Below are positions 40,298 to 49,432 of a DNA stretch of 64,000 nt, piece by piece. Source of the stretch: Abyssogena phaseoliformis symbiont OG214. Lineage in GTDB: Bacteria; Pseudomonadota; Gammaproteobacteria; PS1; Pseudothioglobaceae. The notes below the pieces were generated by a model, which did no database searches, was not told where the DNA came from, and saw nothing but the letters and a program-made list of their open reading frames with translations. The first letter of the stretch is position 1. Every line of letters begins with the position of its first letter. The position numbers and the translations under genes are program-made. The stretch covers positions 62,001 through 126,000 of the forward strand of contig NZ_AP012977.1 in assembly GCF_016592595.1 (NCBI RefSeq). Reading direction: 5' to 3'.

Positions 40298-42778
40298 TTA
40301 TTTTTCAACACGACAAATCAAATCAAACTCACAATAATCACAGGCATTTTTGTTAGGTAAGACAGCAGCAATACCGTTTTGAAAATCAAGACTGGCGGTG
40401 TTTAGAGTGTGTTGCCAGATTTTAAGTTGCTCGTCCCAGTCTTGGTATTTGCCTTTATATTTGGATTGTTTGGGTAAAGAGTCTGGGTCTTTTGAGAGTC
40501 CTTTGAAGTTGATTTTGTTTGAGGCTAGTTCAATAAAAGCAGCACCTTGAACGTTGTTGGTGAGGGCGTAAATGGGGAGTTGTGGCTCACTGATGGTACT
40601 GCCACACCAGCTGGTGATTGAGGTGGTGCCTGTTTTGTAATCAAAGATTATTTTGTCGCCATTACTCATTTGGTCGAGTCTATCTAGTCGAGTTTTAAAT
40701 TCTAAATTGGCAATATTGGCGGTGATGTTTTGTTCGGTTGCCAGTATGCAAAAATCTTCTCTTTGTTTGTCGGCTTCAATGAAGGCGTGAATAAGGCGAG
40801 AGAGCCTGAGTTTCTCTATTTTTTTAAAACCTGAGTTTGGATAGCGTTTAAGGGCGGCGTTTATTTTGTTAAGAATAAGGCCATCAAGTTCTTTAGTATT
40901 AAGGGCTAGAAGTTGTTCTTTTGAGGTAATTTCTTGATAAATATATTGCAAGGCGTTGTGGATAATACTACCTTGTTCTAATCGGTTTATACCGATGTGT
41001 GGCACATCAAAACTTGGGGTATTGAGCCGGTGTGCAAAGCCTTTAAAAGCGCAAGCCATTTGGTCTTTTAAAATGCGAACACCTGATTTGATTTGGGGTT
41101 TTTCTAAATGGGTTGTGTGAGTGTCAACAATAGACTCTAGTGCAATGGGCGATATTTTTTGAATATGGCTTGTGTTAATGGCTGGGTCAAACTCTACCAG
41201 TGGTGAGGGTAATTGCTCGCTTTCAAGGTGTGTTAGTGCATAGGAAAAAACGACTTTGTCGGCAAGTGAGCTTAAACTTTCCAATGTGTTTTTAGCGTCA
41301 GTTGCAATCAGTTCGTAATCTGTACGTGGGATTTGGTGTGTTATGCTGATGTCATGTGCAATAAAACGAGTTGAGTTGAGTCGCGCGGGTAGGAATTGGT
41401 TAGTCATACCCAATACCCAAGCCTCGTTAAAATATAAGCCTTGTGCTTCTAAAGCGCCCAGAATTTGGATGTTGGTTTTGCTTGCTTGTGCTTGGAAAAT
41501 AACTTGCGTGGTTAAACTGTTTAACTGTTTGATGGCAGATTGAGTGCTAACTTTGTCAAAATAAAGTGAGAGCCGATTAAGCCCTAAACTGGTTTGTAAG
41601 TATTTTTTAAATAGTTGATATTCGGTACTGCTTAGGTTCCTATCAGTAGCAAAACCCCAAGTTTCAAGTGTGCTATTAAAGTTTAAAAGATGGGATTCAA
41701 GTGTGTTATTGGTTGGTTTTTCACGCTTAATATTATTGATAATGGCTTCTAATATCGGGCATTTTGACAAAGCCTTGTCAATTTTATCCAAGCTAAATTC
41801 ATCAACAGATAAAAACAAAACCCGGTTCATTAACAAACTTCTGGCTGATCTTTCTTGTTGGTAGCCAGAGACATAAACGCAAGTGGCAATTTGGTTGAAT
41901 AATGCGCTTTGTATTTTGTTGCGTTGTAGTTGCGTGGATAGTGTCAAAATTGATAATAAATCTTGAATAAGAGGGTATTGATTTAAGCGCAGCCCTAAGG
42001 ATATATTGTAGGATTTTTGCCCAATTTCAGTAAGCAAATCATCAAACACTTGATCAAAAATAGAACTCAACTGATGTTGTATATCATTAAGTTGTGGGCT
42101 AACGATGACGACTGATTTATCAGGATTATTATCAAAGTGTGCTTTTGCCCATTGAGCGGCTTTGAGGATTTCGCTTGTGGCGGTATCAAAAGTGAGGGCT
42201 GATATATGGTGAGTGTTGTTAGCGTTAATTTGTTGATATCCAATTGTATCGAACAAAAGTTGTTGTTGCGGGGTTAGAGTTTTAAAGCCATATATATGAG
42301 GTTTGGTGATTGATATATTGGCTTTAATAATTAAACTTGGCAGATCGTGTAAATCAATCAAACCTAAGGTTGATTTGGTGTTTTTATAGGCATTAATCCA
42401 AGTACTGAACAATTCAGATGAGCGTATTTTTGAGCAAGTTAACTCGTTCAAATCAATTAAATGATTGGCACAATAATCATTATTTTTAACCACTTCATCC
42501 AATAGGCGTTGGTCTGTGCTTTGCCTTAGTTTTTGCATGGATTGCTTGATAAGGTGTCTTGATTCAATTTGGTCAATAAAGCGTAAGTTTGAATTAGGGC
42601 TAATCTGGTACCAAATGTGGCGCAAATATTGCTCCCAAGATAAGGCCTTTGGCAGTTGGATATTGCTGTGTTGAATGGAGAAGGTTTTTTTAAAAGCCAG
42701 TACTTGCCGATTATTAGCTAAAACGATGGTGTCTTTAGCGTTAAACTTGGTTAACTCGGCATTAATCAACATAGCCAA
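40298..42778 (-). CDS. PD-(D/E)XK nuclease-type DNA repair protein (AddB-like)
   Basis: This 826-residue protein resembles the proteobacterial 'probable DNA repair protein' family, with an inactivated helicase-like N-terminus and a C-terminal PD-(D/E)XK nuclease. The nuclease part shows '[19 protein letters not shown]', '[11 protein letters not shown]' and '[10 protein letters not shown]' (catalytic D and K). The C-terminal [10 protein letters not shown] with an upstream Cys is consistent with a [4Fe-4S] clamp as in AddB. No Walker A motif is obvious near the start, in line with a dead helicase. It overlaps engB by 17 bp. Confidence 0.78.
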   Translation of the reverse strand: MAMLINAELTKFNAKDTIVLANNRQVLAFKKTFSIQHSNIQLPKALSWEQYLRHIWYQISPNSNLRFIDQIESRHLIKQSMQKLRQSTDQRLLDEVVKNNDYCANHLIDLNELTCSKIRSSELFSTWINAYKNTKSTLGLIDLHDLPSLIIKANISITKPHIYGFKTLTPQQQLLFDTIGYQQINANNTHHISALTFDTATSEILKAAQWAKAHFDNNPDKSVVIVSPQLNDIQHQLSSIFDQVFDDLLTEIGQKSYNISLGLRLNQYPLIQDLLSILTLSTQLQRNKIQSALFNQIATCVYVSGYQQERSARSLLMNRVLFLSVDEFSLDKIDKALSKCPILEAIINNIKREKPTNNTLESHLLNFNSTLETWGFATDRNLSSTEYQLFKKYLQTSLGLNRLSLYFDKVSTQSAIKQLNSLTTQVIFQAQASKTNIQILGALEAQGLYFNEAWVLGMTNQFLPARLNSTRFIAHDISITHQIPRTDYELIATDAKNTLESLSSLADKVVFSYALTHLESEQLPSPLVEFDPAINTSHIQKISPIALESIVDTHTTHLEKPQIKSGVRILKDQMACAFKGFAHRLNTPSFDVPHIGINRLEQGSIIHNALQYIYQEITSKEQLLALNTKELDGLILNKINAALKRYPNSGFKKIEKLRLSRLIHAFIEADKQREDFCILATEQNITANIANLEFKTRLDRLDQMSNGDKIIFDYKTGTTSITSWCGSTISEPQLPIYALTNNVQGAAFIELASNKINFKGLSKDPDSLPKQSKYKGKYQDWDEQLKIWQHTLNTASLDFQNGIAAVLPNKNACDYCEFDLICRVEK

Positions 42779-43361
42779 AAAAGGTGTCTAATCGAGTCCA
42801 CAATATTTCTAAGCCCTGTTTTTTTAGGCTGGAGAATAACTGCACGTCAACATAAGGATATTTTTTAATTTGATTACGGACTTTAAGGTAGGTATTGTTG
42901 GAGGCACCTTTTTTGAGTTTGTCAGATTTGGTGAGTATGATTTGTGTGGGTAAATTAATACTATGGCACCAGTCAAGCATCATTTGGTCAAAAGGTTTGA
43001 GTGGATGGCGAACATCCATAACCAGTACTGTGCCGCGAAGGCAATCGCGCTTGTTAAAGTATTCATTCATATCTTCGTGCCATTTAGCTTTGACACGTTC
43101 TGGCACTTTGGCATAGCCATAGCCAGGAAAATCAACCAGACGACGGTCTTTGTCAAGTTCAAAGAAAACCAAATGTTGAGTTCTACCAGGCGTGCGCGAT
43201 ACTTTGGCAAGTTTGTTTTGTAGTGTGAGTGTATTAATGGCACTTGACTTGCCCGCATTTGACCGACCAGCAAAAATAACCTCATATCCCTCGTCTGGTG
43301 GACAGCCTTTTAAAGAGGGGCAAGAAAGCAGAAATTTGGCTTGGTGGTAGTGTTTGCGCAT
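42762..43361 (-). CDS. engB: Ribosome-biogenesis GTPase EngB/YihA
   Basis: This small essential GTPase acts in 50S subunit assembly. It has 199 residues with all G motifs: [14 protein letters not shown] (G1), a switch Thr in [19 protein letters not shown] (G3), [10 protein letters not shown] (G4) and the SS of 'LFSSLKKQG' (G5). It reads divergently from the cytochrome c cluster. Confidence 0.96.
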   Translation of the reverse strand: MRKHYHQAKFLLSCPSLKGCPPDEGYEVIFAGRSNAGKSSAINTLTLQNKLAKVSRTPGRTQHLVFFELDKDRRLVDFPGYGYAKVPERVKAKWHEDMNEYFNKRDCLRGTVLVMDVRHPLKPFDQMMLDWCHSINLPTQIILTKSDKLKKGASNNTYLKVRNQIKKYPYVDVQLFSSLKKQGLEILWTRLDTFFGYVD

Positions 43362-43436
43362 TGTTAAAAACGGTGTATAATCGAAAACTCGTGGTCATTT
43401 ATTGACCATTAATTTTAATGATAAGGAGAGAGAGTA

Positions 43437-43727
43437 ATGAAGAGAATTTTATTAGTGGCAACTGTCGCTACATTTACAATGGGTTTTGCTCAAGCAGATG
43501 GCGCAGCAGATTATGCTGGCGGTGGTTGTGCTAGTTGTCATGGTGCCATAGGTGTATCAGCCATTCCAACTTATCCTAACCTTGCTGGACAAAATGCGGC
43601 TTATACGGTTAAGCAATTAAAAGATTTTCAAACAGGTGCACGTAAAGATCCAACCATGAATGCAATGGCGGCAATAATTGCTGGCAAAGAACAATCAATT
43701 GCTGATTTCTTGGCAGCTCAAAAATAA
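43437..43727 (+). CDS. Periplasmic monoheme cytochrome c (first of three)
   Basis: The 96-residue precursor has a signal peptide (MKRILLVATVATFTMGFAQA) and one heme motif, CASCHG. The distal Met ligand is in PTMNAMAA. The pattern 'YPNLAGQNAAYTVKQLKDFQ' is that of class I cytochromes related to one half of cytochrome c4. It is preceded by AAGGAGAGAGA and followed by a clear terminator, so it may be transcribed alone at a high level. Electron partner unknown; a terminal oxidase or sulfur oxidation link is inferred. Confidence 0.9.
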   Translation: MKRILLVATVATFTMGFAQADGAADYAGGGCASCHGAIGVSAIPTYPNLAGQNAAYTVKQLKDFQTGARKDPTMNAMAAIIAGKEQSIADFLAAQK

Positions 43728-43744
43728 TCCTTGTTTTTGAGCTG

Positions 43745-43775
43745 AAAAATCCCTAATAAATTAGGGATTTTTTTT
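43745..43775 (+). terminator. Rho-independent terminator after the first cytochrome c
   Basis: AAAAATCCCTAA pairs with TTAGGGATTTTT across a 4-base loop and is followed by more Ts, 18 bp after the cytochrome stop. Confidence 0.88.
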
Positions 43776-43787
43776 AACAACATAATA

Positions 43788-44081
43788 ATGAGAAAAATAC
43801 TACACTACACATTAGCCATGATGGCGCTAAGTACTACTTTAGGCGTACAAGCCTCTGGTAAATCTGTGTATGATTCATTGGGTTGCTCGTCTTGTCATGG
43901 TATTGATGGCAAACCCGCCACACCTGCCTATCCCGCTTTAGCTGGTAAAGACGTGACGTGGTTTGTTAAGCAGTTAAAAGATTTCCAATCTAGCGTGCGC
44001 AAAGACCCAACTATGAATGCAATGGCGCCCATGGTTGTTGGTTATGAACAAGCAATTGCTGATTATTTATCCAAGCAATAA
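43788..44081 (+). CDS. Periplasmic monoheme cytochrome c (second of three)
   Basis: This is a close paralogue of the preceding cytochrome: 97 residues, signal peptide (MRKILHYTLAMMALSTTLGV), heme motif CSSCHG and the same 'RKDPTMNAMAPMV' Met-ligand stretch. No ribosome site is strong before the ATG. It lies after the terminator of its paralogue and before the diheme cytochrome. The tandem arrangement suggests duplication of one half of a c4-type protein, which is an inference. Confidence 0.9.
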   Translation: MRKILHYTLAMMALSTTLGVQASGKSVYDSLGCSSCHGIDGKPATPAYPALAGKDVTWFVKQLKDFQSSVRKDPTMNAMAPMVVGYEQAIADYLSKQ

Positions 44082-44167
44082 AAAAACTACCCTTCATTCC
44101 ACTATTTTAATAGACCAGGGTTAATGTATAATGTTGGCTTATTTTTTTTCAAAAAAACGTATATATT

Positions 44168-44809
44168 ATGAATAAATTAGCCTCAATTTTTATTATTGCA
44201 ATCGCTTTTACTTCAATTAATGTTTTTGCATCTGGCAATGTTGCCAAAGGCAAGGTTACTGCGGCAACTTGTGTTGCTTGTCATGGTATTCAGGGTAATT
44301 CAGTAGTGGTTACATTCCCTAAATTAGCCGGGCAGGGCGAAGGTTATTTACTAAAACAGTTGCAAGATTTTAAATCAAACGCTCGTCAAGATGCTATTAT
44401 GAAAGGCACTGTTGCATCATTAACTGAGAGCAATATGGCGAATTTAGCCGCTTATTTTTCCAAGCAAACCATCACTCAAGGTGTTGCCAGTAAAAGTGCC
44501 AATATTGCTTTGGGCGAGCAGCTTTATAGAGGTGGCAATAAGGACAAAGGCGTAACGGCTTGTATTGCCTGTCACGGCCCTACAGGGGCTGGTATTCCTT
44601 CTGCTAAGTTTCCAGCTTTAGCCTCTCAGCATGCGACTTATATAACCAAACAACTCATCGATTTTCGCCAAGATGCGCATAATACACAAGTGGGCGCTAG
44701 TGCGGCTGAGCGTAATAATGACTATGAAGGCATGATGAGAAACATCACCAAACATTTAAGCAATAAAGAGATTGAGGCGGTTTCTCAATATATTGCCGGG
44801 TTGCATTAA
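44168..44809 (+). CDS. Diheme cytochrome c4
   Basis: The 213-residue precursor has a signal peptide and two cytochrome domains with heme motifs CVACHG near residue 36 and CIACHG near 136. Each half has the 'FPKLAGQ' or 'FPALASQ' and KQLxDF pattern, and Met ligands follow. Cytochrome c4 passes electrons between the bc1 complex or other donors and terminal oxidases. It ends before a hairpin terminator. Confidence 0.93.
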   Translation: MNKLASIFIIAIAFTSINVFASGNVAKGKVTAATCVACHGIQGNSVVVTFPKLAGQGEGYLLKQLQDFKSNARQDAIMKGTVASLTESNMANLAAYFSKQTITQGVASKSANIALGEQLYRGGNKDKGVTACIACHGPTGAGIPSAKFPALASQHATYITKQLIDFRQDAHNTQVGASAAERNNDYEGMMRNITKHLSNKEIEAVSQYIAGLH

Positions 44810-44824
44810 ATTAAAAGATGGGTC

Positions 44825-44840
44825 AAGGCTGAACAGCCTT
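44825..44840 (+). repeat. Short perfect inverted repeat after cytochrome c4
   Basis: AAGGCTG and CAGCCTT are separated by two bases, directly before the main terminator. Without a T-run, it is probably an RNA 3'-end stem. Confidence 0.5.
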
Positions 44841-44848
44841 AATATAAG

Positions 44849-44872
44849 AGGCAGCTATACTGCCTTTTTTAT
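44849..44872 (+). terminator. Rho-independent terminator between cytochrome c4 and tig
   Basis: AGGCAG and CTGCCT pair around a 5-base loop, followed by TTTTTATT. It separates the cytochrome cluster from the trigger factor gene. Confidence 0.82.
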
Positions 44873-44928
44873 TACCCGTGTTTTAGGTATAATTGGTTTT
44901 TTCAAGTATAAAAACGGATTTGAACACA

Positions 44929-46218
44929 ATGAAGACTTCACTAGAAACATTAAAAGGTCTAGCCAGATCATTAACAGTAGACCTGCCTATTAAAACTTTT
45001 AACCAAAAAACGGATAAAATTTTACAAAAAATGGCATCGCAAGTGAATATTGACGGCTTTAGAAAAGGCAAAGTTCCCGTTTCTGTTGTGCGTAAGCGCT
45101 TTGGCGGTAATGCCAGTTCAGATGCTATTAATGAGATTGTGAATGAAACCTTAACTGATGCATTGACACAAGTCAAAGCAACTCCTGTTGCACAACCAGT
45201 TATTAGCAAAGTTGACTCAGAAGATGAGAGGAATCTTTCTTATACGGTGGAGTTTGAAGTATTTCCTGAGATTGAAGTGGCTGATTTTTCAAAGCTTACT
45301 ATTGGGCAAACTAAAGTAGAGATTACTAAAGCTGACGAGCAAAAAACACTGGATGGATTAAAAGAGCAATTGACTGAATATAAAGCCGTTAAACGCAATT
45401 CTAAAACGGGCGATAGATTATCGATTGACTTTAAAGGCTTGATTGATGGAGAAACCTTTGAAGGTGGCGAAGCTAAAGACTTCAAAATAGTACTTGGCAA
45501 AGGCTCAATGATTAAAGGCTTTGAAGAAGGTTTAATGGACGCAACTCCTAACAGCGCACTGGCATTGGATTTGACATTTCCTAAAGATTATCATATGGAC
45601 AAATTAGCAGGTAAAGCCGTTACTTTTGAGATCAATATTAATGAAGTGGCCTCACCCAAAAAGCTAAAATTAGACGCAGCATTTGCCGAAAAATTCGGCG
45701 AAAAGGATATAGATGCTTTAAAAGTTAGTATGAAAGCGCAAATGAAGATTGAAATTGATGGCCGTATTGGCCATTTAAATAAAAATGCTATTTTTGACGT
45801 ACTTTCTGAAGCCAATCAATTTGATGTACCACAGTCTAGCATCGATAATGAGGCGCAAAACTTACTTAAAGAGATGAAAGAGCGTATGCAACAGCAAGGC
45901 TTGCCAGCACAAGACGAGATGCCTGCTTCTGCCTTTAATGATGAAGCACAACGTCGTGTTAAATTAGGTTTATTGGTTAATCAAATTTCTAGTGATAACA
46001 AATTAAGTGCCAGCATGGAACAAATTGATGCAAAACTACAAGAAATGTCTCAGGCGTATGGTGAAGATGCTCAGAAAATGATTGATTTTTACAACCAAGA
46101 TCCTGCAAGAAAATCAAGTATTGAGTTATTAGTGGTCGAAAAAATGGTTCAAGATTTAATCTTGGATAAAGCCAAAGTGGCTTTCAAGCAGAAAAAATTT
46201 CAAGAAATTACACAGTAG
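44929..46218 (+). CDS. tig: Trigger factor
   Basis: This ribosome-bound chaperone and prolyl isomerase folds nascent chains. The frame opens earlier, but the ATG at 44929 gives the expected N-terminus, with the ribosome-docking motif 'GFRKGKVP' near residue 45 and the FKBP-type domain 'GDRLSIDFKGLIDGETFEGG' near 160. The 429 residues end with a long helical C-terminal domain. First gene of the tig-clpP-clpX-hflX-lon block, a common gammaproteobacterial order. Confidence 0.96.
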   Translation: MKTSLETLKGLARSLTVDLPIKTFNQKTDKILQKMASQVNIDGFRKGKVPVSVVRKRFGGNASSDAINEIVNETLTDALTQVKATPVAQPVISKVDSEDERNLSYTVEFEVFPEIEVADFSKLTIGQTKVEITKADEQKTLDGLKEQLTEYKAVKRNSKTGDRLSIDFKGLIDGETFEGGEAKDFKIVLGKGSMIKGFEEGLMDATPNSALALDLTFPKDYHMDKLAGKAVTFEININEVASPKKLKLDAAFAEKFGEKDIDALKVSMKAQMKIEIDGRIGHLNKNAIFDVLSEANQFDVPQSSIDNEAQNLLKEMKERMQQQGLPAQDEMPASAFNDEAQRRVKLGLLVNQISSDNKLSASMEQIDAKLQEMSQAYGEDAQKMIDFYNQDPARKSSIELLVVEKMVQDLILDKAKVAFKQKKFQEITQ

Positions 46219-46222
46219 CTAA

Positions 46223-46819
46223 ATGGACATTAAAAATTTAAACCAAATCCCAATGGTGGTGGAACAATCTGCCCGAGGTGAAAGAGCTTATGATATTTAT
46301 TCGCGTCTTTTAAAAGAACGTATTATTTTTTTGGTGGGCCCCGTTGAAGATTACATGGCAAATGTGGTTGTGGCGCAATTACTTTTTTCAGAATCTGAAA
46401 ATCCTAATAAAGACATTCACTTATATATTAACTCTCCTGGTGGGTCGGTTTCTGCTGGTTTGGCGATTTATGACACCATGCAATTTATCAAGCCTGATGT
46501 GTCTACCTTGTGTATTGGTCAGGCAGCAAGTATGGGTGCTTTGTTATTAACAGCAGGGGCTAAAGGCAAACGTTTTGCACTGCCTAATGTTCGGTGTATG
46601 ATTCATCAGCCTTTGGGCGGGTTTTCTGGTCAGGCGAGTGATATTGATATCCACGCACAAGAAATTTTAAAAGTGAGGGAAAAACTCAATCAAATTTTAA
46701 AGCTTCATACGGGTCAAACGATTAAAACCATCCAAAAGGACACCGATAGAGATAATTTTATGTCAGCAGATGAGGCCGCTAAATACGGCTTAATTGACAA
46801 AGTATTGGCAAAACGTTAA
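46223..46819 (+). CDS. clpP: ATP-dependent Clp protease proteolytic subunit
   Basis: This is the serine protease chamber of ClpXP. It has 198 residues with the catalytic triad Ser103 (AASMGALLL), His128 (CMIHQPLGG) and Asp177 ([11 protein letters not shown]). A short propeptide is likely. It starts 4 bp after tig and ends just before clpX. Confidence 0.98.
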   Translation: MDIKNLNQIPMVVEQSARGERAYDIYSRLLKERIIFLVGPVEDYMANVVVAQLLFSESENPNKDIHLYINSPGGSVSAGLAIYDTMQFIKPDVSTLCIGQAASMGALLLTAGAKGKRFALPNVRCMIHQPLGGFSGQASDIDIHAQEILKVREKLNQILKLHTGQTIKTIQKDTDRDNFMSADEAAKYGLIDKVLAKR

Positions 46820-46823
46820 ATTT

Positions 46824-48089
46824 ATGAAAGATGATAATCAAGAATTGGTTTGTTCATTTTGTGGCAAGGGTAAATCTGAGGTTGAACGTTTAATTAAAGG
46901 CCCTGGTGTTTATATTTGTAATGAATGCATTGAATCGTGCCATGGTTTAATTGAAGAGCAGGCGTCACAAGAGGGGGTTAATGAGTTTAAGGATTGGGAT
47001 TACACACCCAAACAATTAAACAACTTTTTAAATGATTATGTGATTGGGCAAGACCATACCAAGAAAGTACTGTCTGTTGCAGTTTACAATCATTACAAAC
47101 GCCTTCAAAGTGACTATGTATCTAATAAAGTAGAACTAGATAAATCCAATATTTTAATGATTGGTCCTACAGGCTCAGGCAAAACATTATTAGCACAAAC
47201 ATTAGCACGTATCTTAGATGTTCCTTTCACAGTGGCTGATGCAACGACATTAACTGAAGCGGGTTATGTGGGTGATGACGTTGAAAATGTGATTAAAAAT
47301 TTATTATCAAAATGTGATTTTGACCCAAAACGTGCTCAACGCGGTATTATTTTTATTGATGAAATTGATAAAATTTCTCGTCGTTCTGACTCACCTTCTA
47401 TTACTCGTGACGTCTCAGGCGAGGGTGTACAGCAAGCCATGCTTAAGTTGATTGAAGGCACTGTGGCAAGTGTGCCACCTCAAGGTGGGCGCAAGCATCC
47501 TAATCAAGAAACCATTGATGTGGACACTTCAAAGATTTTATTTATTTGTGGTGGTGCTTTTGATGGTTTGGATAAAATTATTAACAGACGTGTTGAAAAA
47601 GTAACAGGCATTGGTTTTGCTGCGAACGTAAAAGACCAAAAAGAAGAAAAAACATTGAGCGATTTATTTGCACTGATTCAACCAGAAGATTTAATTAAAT
47701 TTGGCTTAATCCCAGAGCTTGTTGGTCGTTTGCCAGTACAAACAGCACTAAGTGAATTAGACGAAACTGCCTTGGTGCAAATTTTAACGCAGCCTAAAAA
47801 TTCAGTGACTAAGCAGTTTCAAGAAATATTTTCCATGGAAGGTGTTAAACTTATTTTTAGAAAGCCATCCTTACTTGCCATTGCAAAATTGGCCGTTAAA
47901 CGTAAAACAGGCGCTAGAGGCTTGCGTTCTATTTTAGAAGATTTGTTATTAGATACAATGTTTGAATTGCCATCTCTTAAAGATGTCACAGAAGTGATTA
48001 TTGACAAAGCAGTGGTGGAGAAGAAAAAAGCACCACTGATTGTTTATCAATCTCAAAAACGCCCCAACAAGTCTAAAAAAGTTGGCTAA
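46824..48089 (+). CDS. clpX: ATP-dependent Clp protease ATPase subunit ClpX
   Basis: This is the AAA+ unfoldase of ClpXP. I choose the ATG at 46824 (421 residues) because it starts [16 protein letters not shown], the conserved zinc-binding domain, whose second pair is CNECIESC. It shows Walker [13 protein letters not shown], Walker B FIDEIDKI and sensor arginines in the '[10 protein letters not shown]' and '[12 protein letters not shown]' regions. It starts 4 bp after clpP. Confidence 0.98.
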   Translation: MKDDNQELVCSFCGKGKSEVERLIKGPGVYICNECIESCHGLIEEQASQEGVNEFKDWDYTPKQLNNFLNDYVIGQDHTKKVLSVAVYNHYKRLQSDYVSNKVELDKSNILMIGPTGSGKTLLAQTLARILDVPFTVADATTLTEAGYVGDDVENVIKNLLSKCDFDPKRAQRGIIFIDEIDKISRRSDSPSITRDVSGEGVQQAMLKLIEGTVASVPPQGGRKHPNQETIDVDTSKILFICGGAFDGLDKIINRRVEKVTGIGFAANVKDQKEEKTLSDLFALIQPEDLIKFGLIPELVGRLPVQTALSELDETALVQILTQPKNSVTKQFQEIFSMEGVKLIFRKPSLLAIAKLAVKRKTGARGLRSILEDLLLDTMFELPSLKDVTEVIIDKAVVEKKKAPLIVYQSQKRPNKSKKVG

Positions 48090-48103
48090 CACGAAGGCTT
48101 TAA

Positions 48104-49432
48104 TTGGCATTATTTGAACAACAAAAAGACGTCGCCGTTGGCAAAGGCGAAAGAACACTTTTAGTGTATGTTGAATTACCAAGTAATAGACAATTGCACA
48201 ATGCCCAAGCTGAATTTAAAGAACTGGCTGAGTCATCAGGTTTGGATATCGTTAAAACCATTAAAGTAAGTCGCAACTCAGCCTTAGCTCGGTTTTTTAT
48301 TGGCACAGGCAAGGTTAAAGAAATTACAATAATGGTAGAGGATTTGTCATTGGATTTGGTGATTTTTTCTCCTGAATTATCACCCTCGCAAGAGCGCAAT
48401 TTAGAAAAATCTCTAAAGTGTCAAGTGATGGATAGAACGGGATTAATCTTAGATATCTTTGCTTTACGTGCCAGTTCTTTTGAAGGTAAGTTGCAAGTAG
48501 AGTTGGCGCAACTTAGGCACTTATCAACACGCTTAGTTCGTGGCTGGACACATCTTGAGCGTCAAAAAGGCGGCATTGGGCTACGTGGTCCTGGTGAAAC
48601 TCAGTTAGAAACCGATAAACGACTAATCGCTGTGCGCATTAAAAATATTACCAAGCGATTGGACAAAGTACACAAACAGCGTGATTTAGGCAGAAAATCA
48701 CGTACTAAAAATGAATTGCCTATGATTGCTTTAGCGGGCTATACCAATGCAGGCAAATCAACTTTGTTTAATGCTCTAACCAATGCACAAGTCTTTGCCA
48801 ATAATCAACTTTTTGCAACCCTTGATTCAACCATTAGACGTGTGATATTGCCTGCGTCTGGAGAGGCGGTGATTGCTGATACCGTAGGTTTTATTCAAGA
48901 TTTGCCTCATGGCCTTGTTGATGCGTTTAAGTCCACATTAGAGGAAACTAAGCGCGCTAATGTTTTATTGCACATTGTTGACGCGGCTGATGAATATAAT
49001 ATTGAGAAAATTGCTCAAGTTGAAGATATTATTTTTGAGATTGGTGCAAGCAACATCCCAAGTATATTGATGATGAACAAAATTGATTGTTTGGATAATT
49101 TTGTGCCACGTATGGATCGTGATGAACATGGACATATTTATCGAGTTTGGCTTTCAGCGCAAACAGGACAAGGCATCGATTTTCTTCATCAAGCTTTAGC
49201 CGAGCAGCTTAGTGGTATGATGACTCACGCAAAAATTCGCTTGGATGTTAATAGTGCCTATATTCGTAGTAACATTCATGATATTGGGCATATCCATCAT
49301 GAAAAAGTGGATGATTTTGGGGCTTGGGTACTTGAAATCTTTGTTACTAAGCACTATCTATCTAAATTACTAAACTTCAAAGGCGTTACATTGCTATGGG
49401 AACAGAGCTCACCAACGAACAAATTGATTTAA
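48104..49432 (+). CDS. hflX: GTPase HflX
   Basis: HflX is a ribosome-splitting GTPase used after stress. It has 442 residues, with the HflX-specific N-domain ('GTGKVKEI', 'ERNLEKSLKCQVMDRTGLIL', 'KGGIGLRGPGETQLETDKR') and G motifs GYTNAGKSTLFN, DTVGFIQDLP and MNKID. The best start is a TTG at 48104 behind GAAGG. Its 3' end overlaps the lon start by 37 bp. Confidence 0.93.
   Translation: MALFEQQKDVAVGKGERTLLVYVELPSNRQLHNAQAEFKELAESSGLDIVKTIKVSRNSALARFFIGTGKVKEITIMVEDLSLDLVIFSPELSPSQERNLEKSLKCQVMDRTGLILDIFALRASSFEGKLQVELAQLRHLSTRLVRGWTHLERQKGGIGLRGPGETQLETDKRLIAVRIKNITKRLDKVHKQRDLGRKSRTKNELPMIALAGYTNAGKSTLFNALTNAQVFANNQLFATLDSTIRRVILPASGEAVIADTVGFIQDLPHGLVDAFKSTLEETKRANVLLHIVDAADEYNIEKIAQVEDIIFEIGASNIPSILMMNKIDCLDNFVPRMDRDEHGHIYRVWLSAQTGQGIDFLHQALAEQLSGMMTHAKIRLDVNSAYIRSNIHDIGHIHHEKVDDFGAWVLEIFVTKHYLSKLLNFKGVTLLWEQSSPTNKLI

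Noticed and set aside
48100-48399. A 99-codon minus-strand frame inside hflX
   Set aside because: Antisense shadow of an intact, well-conserved gene.
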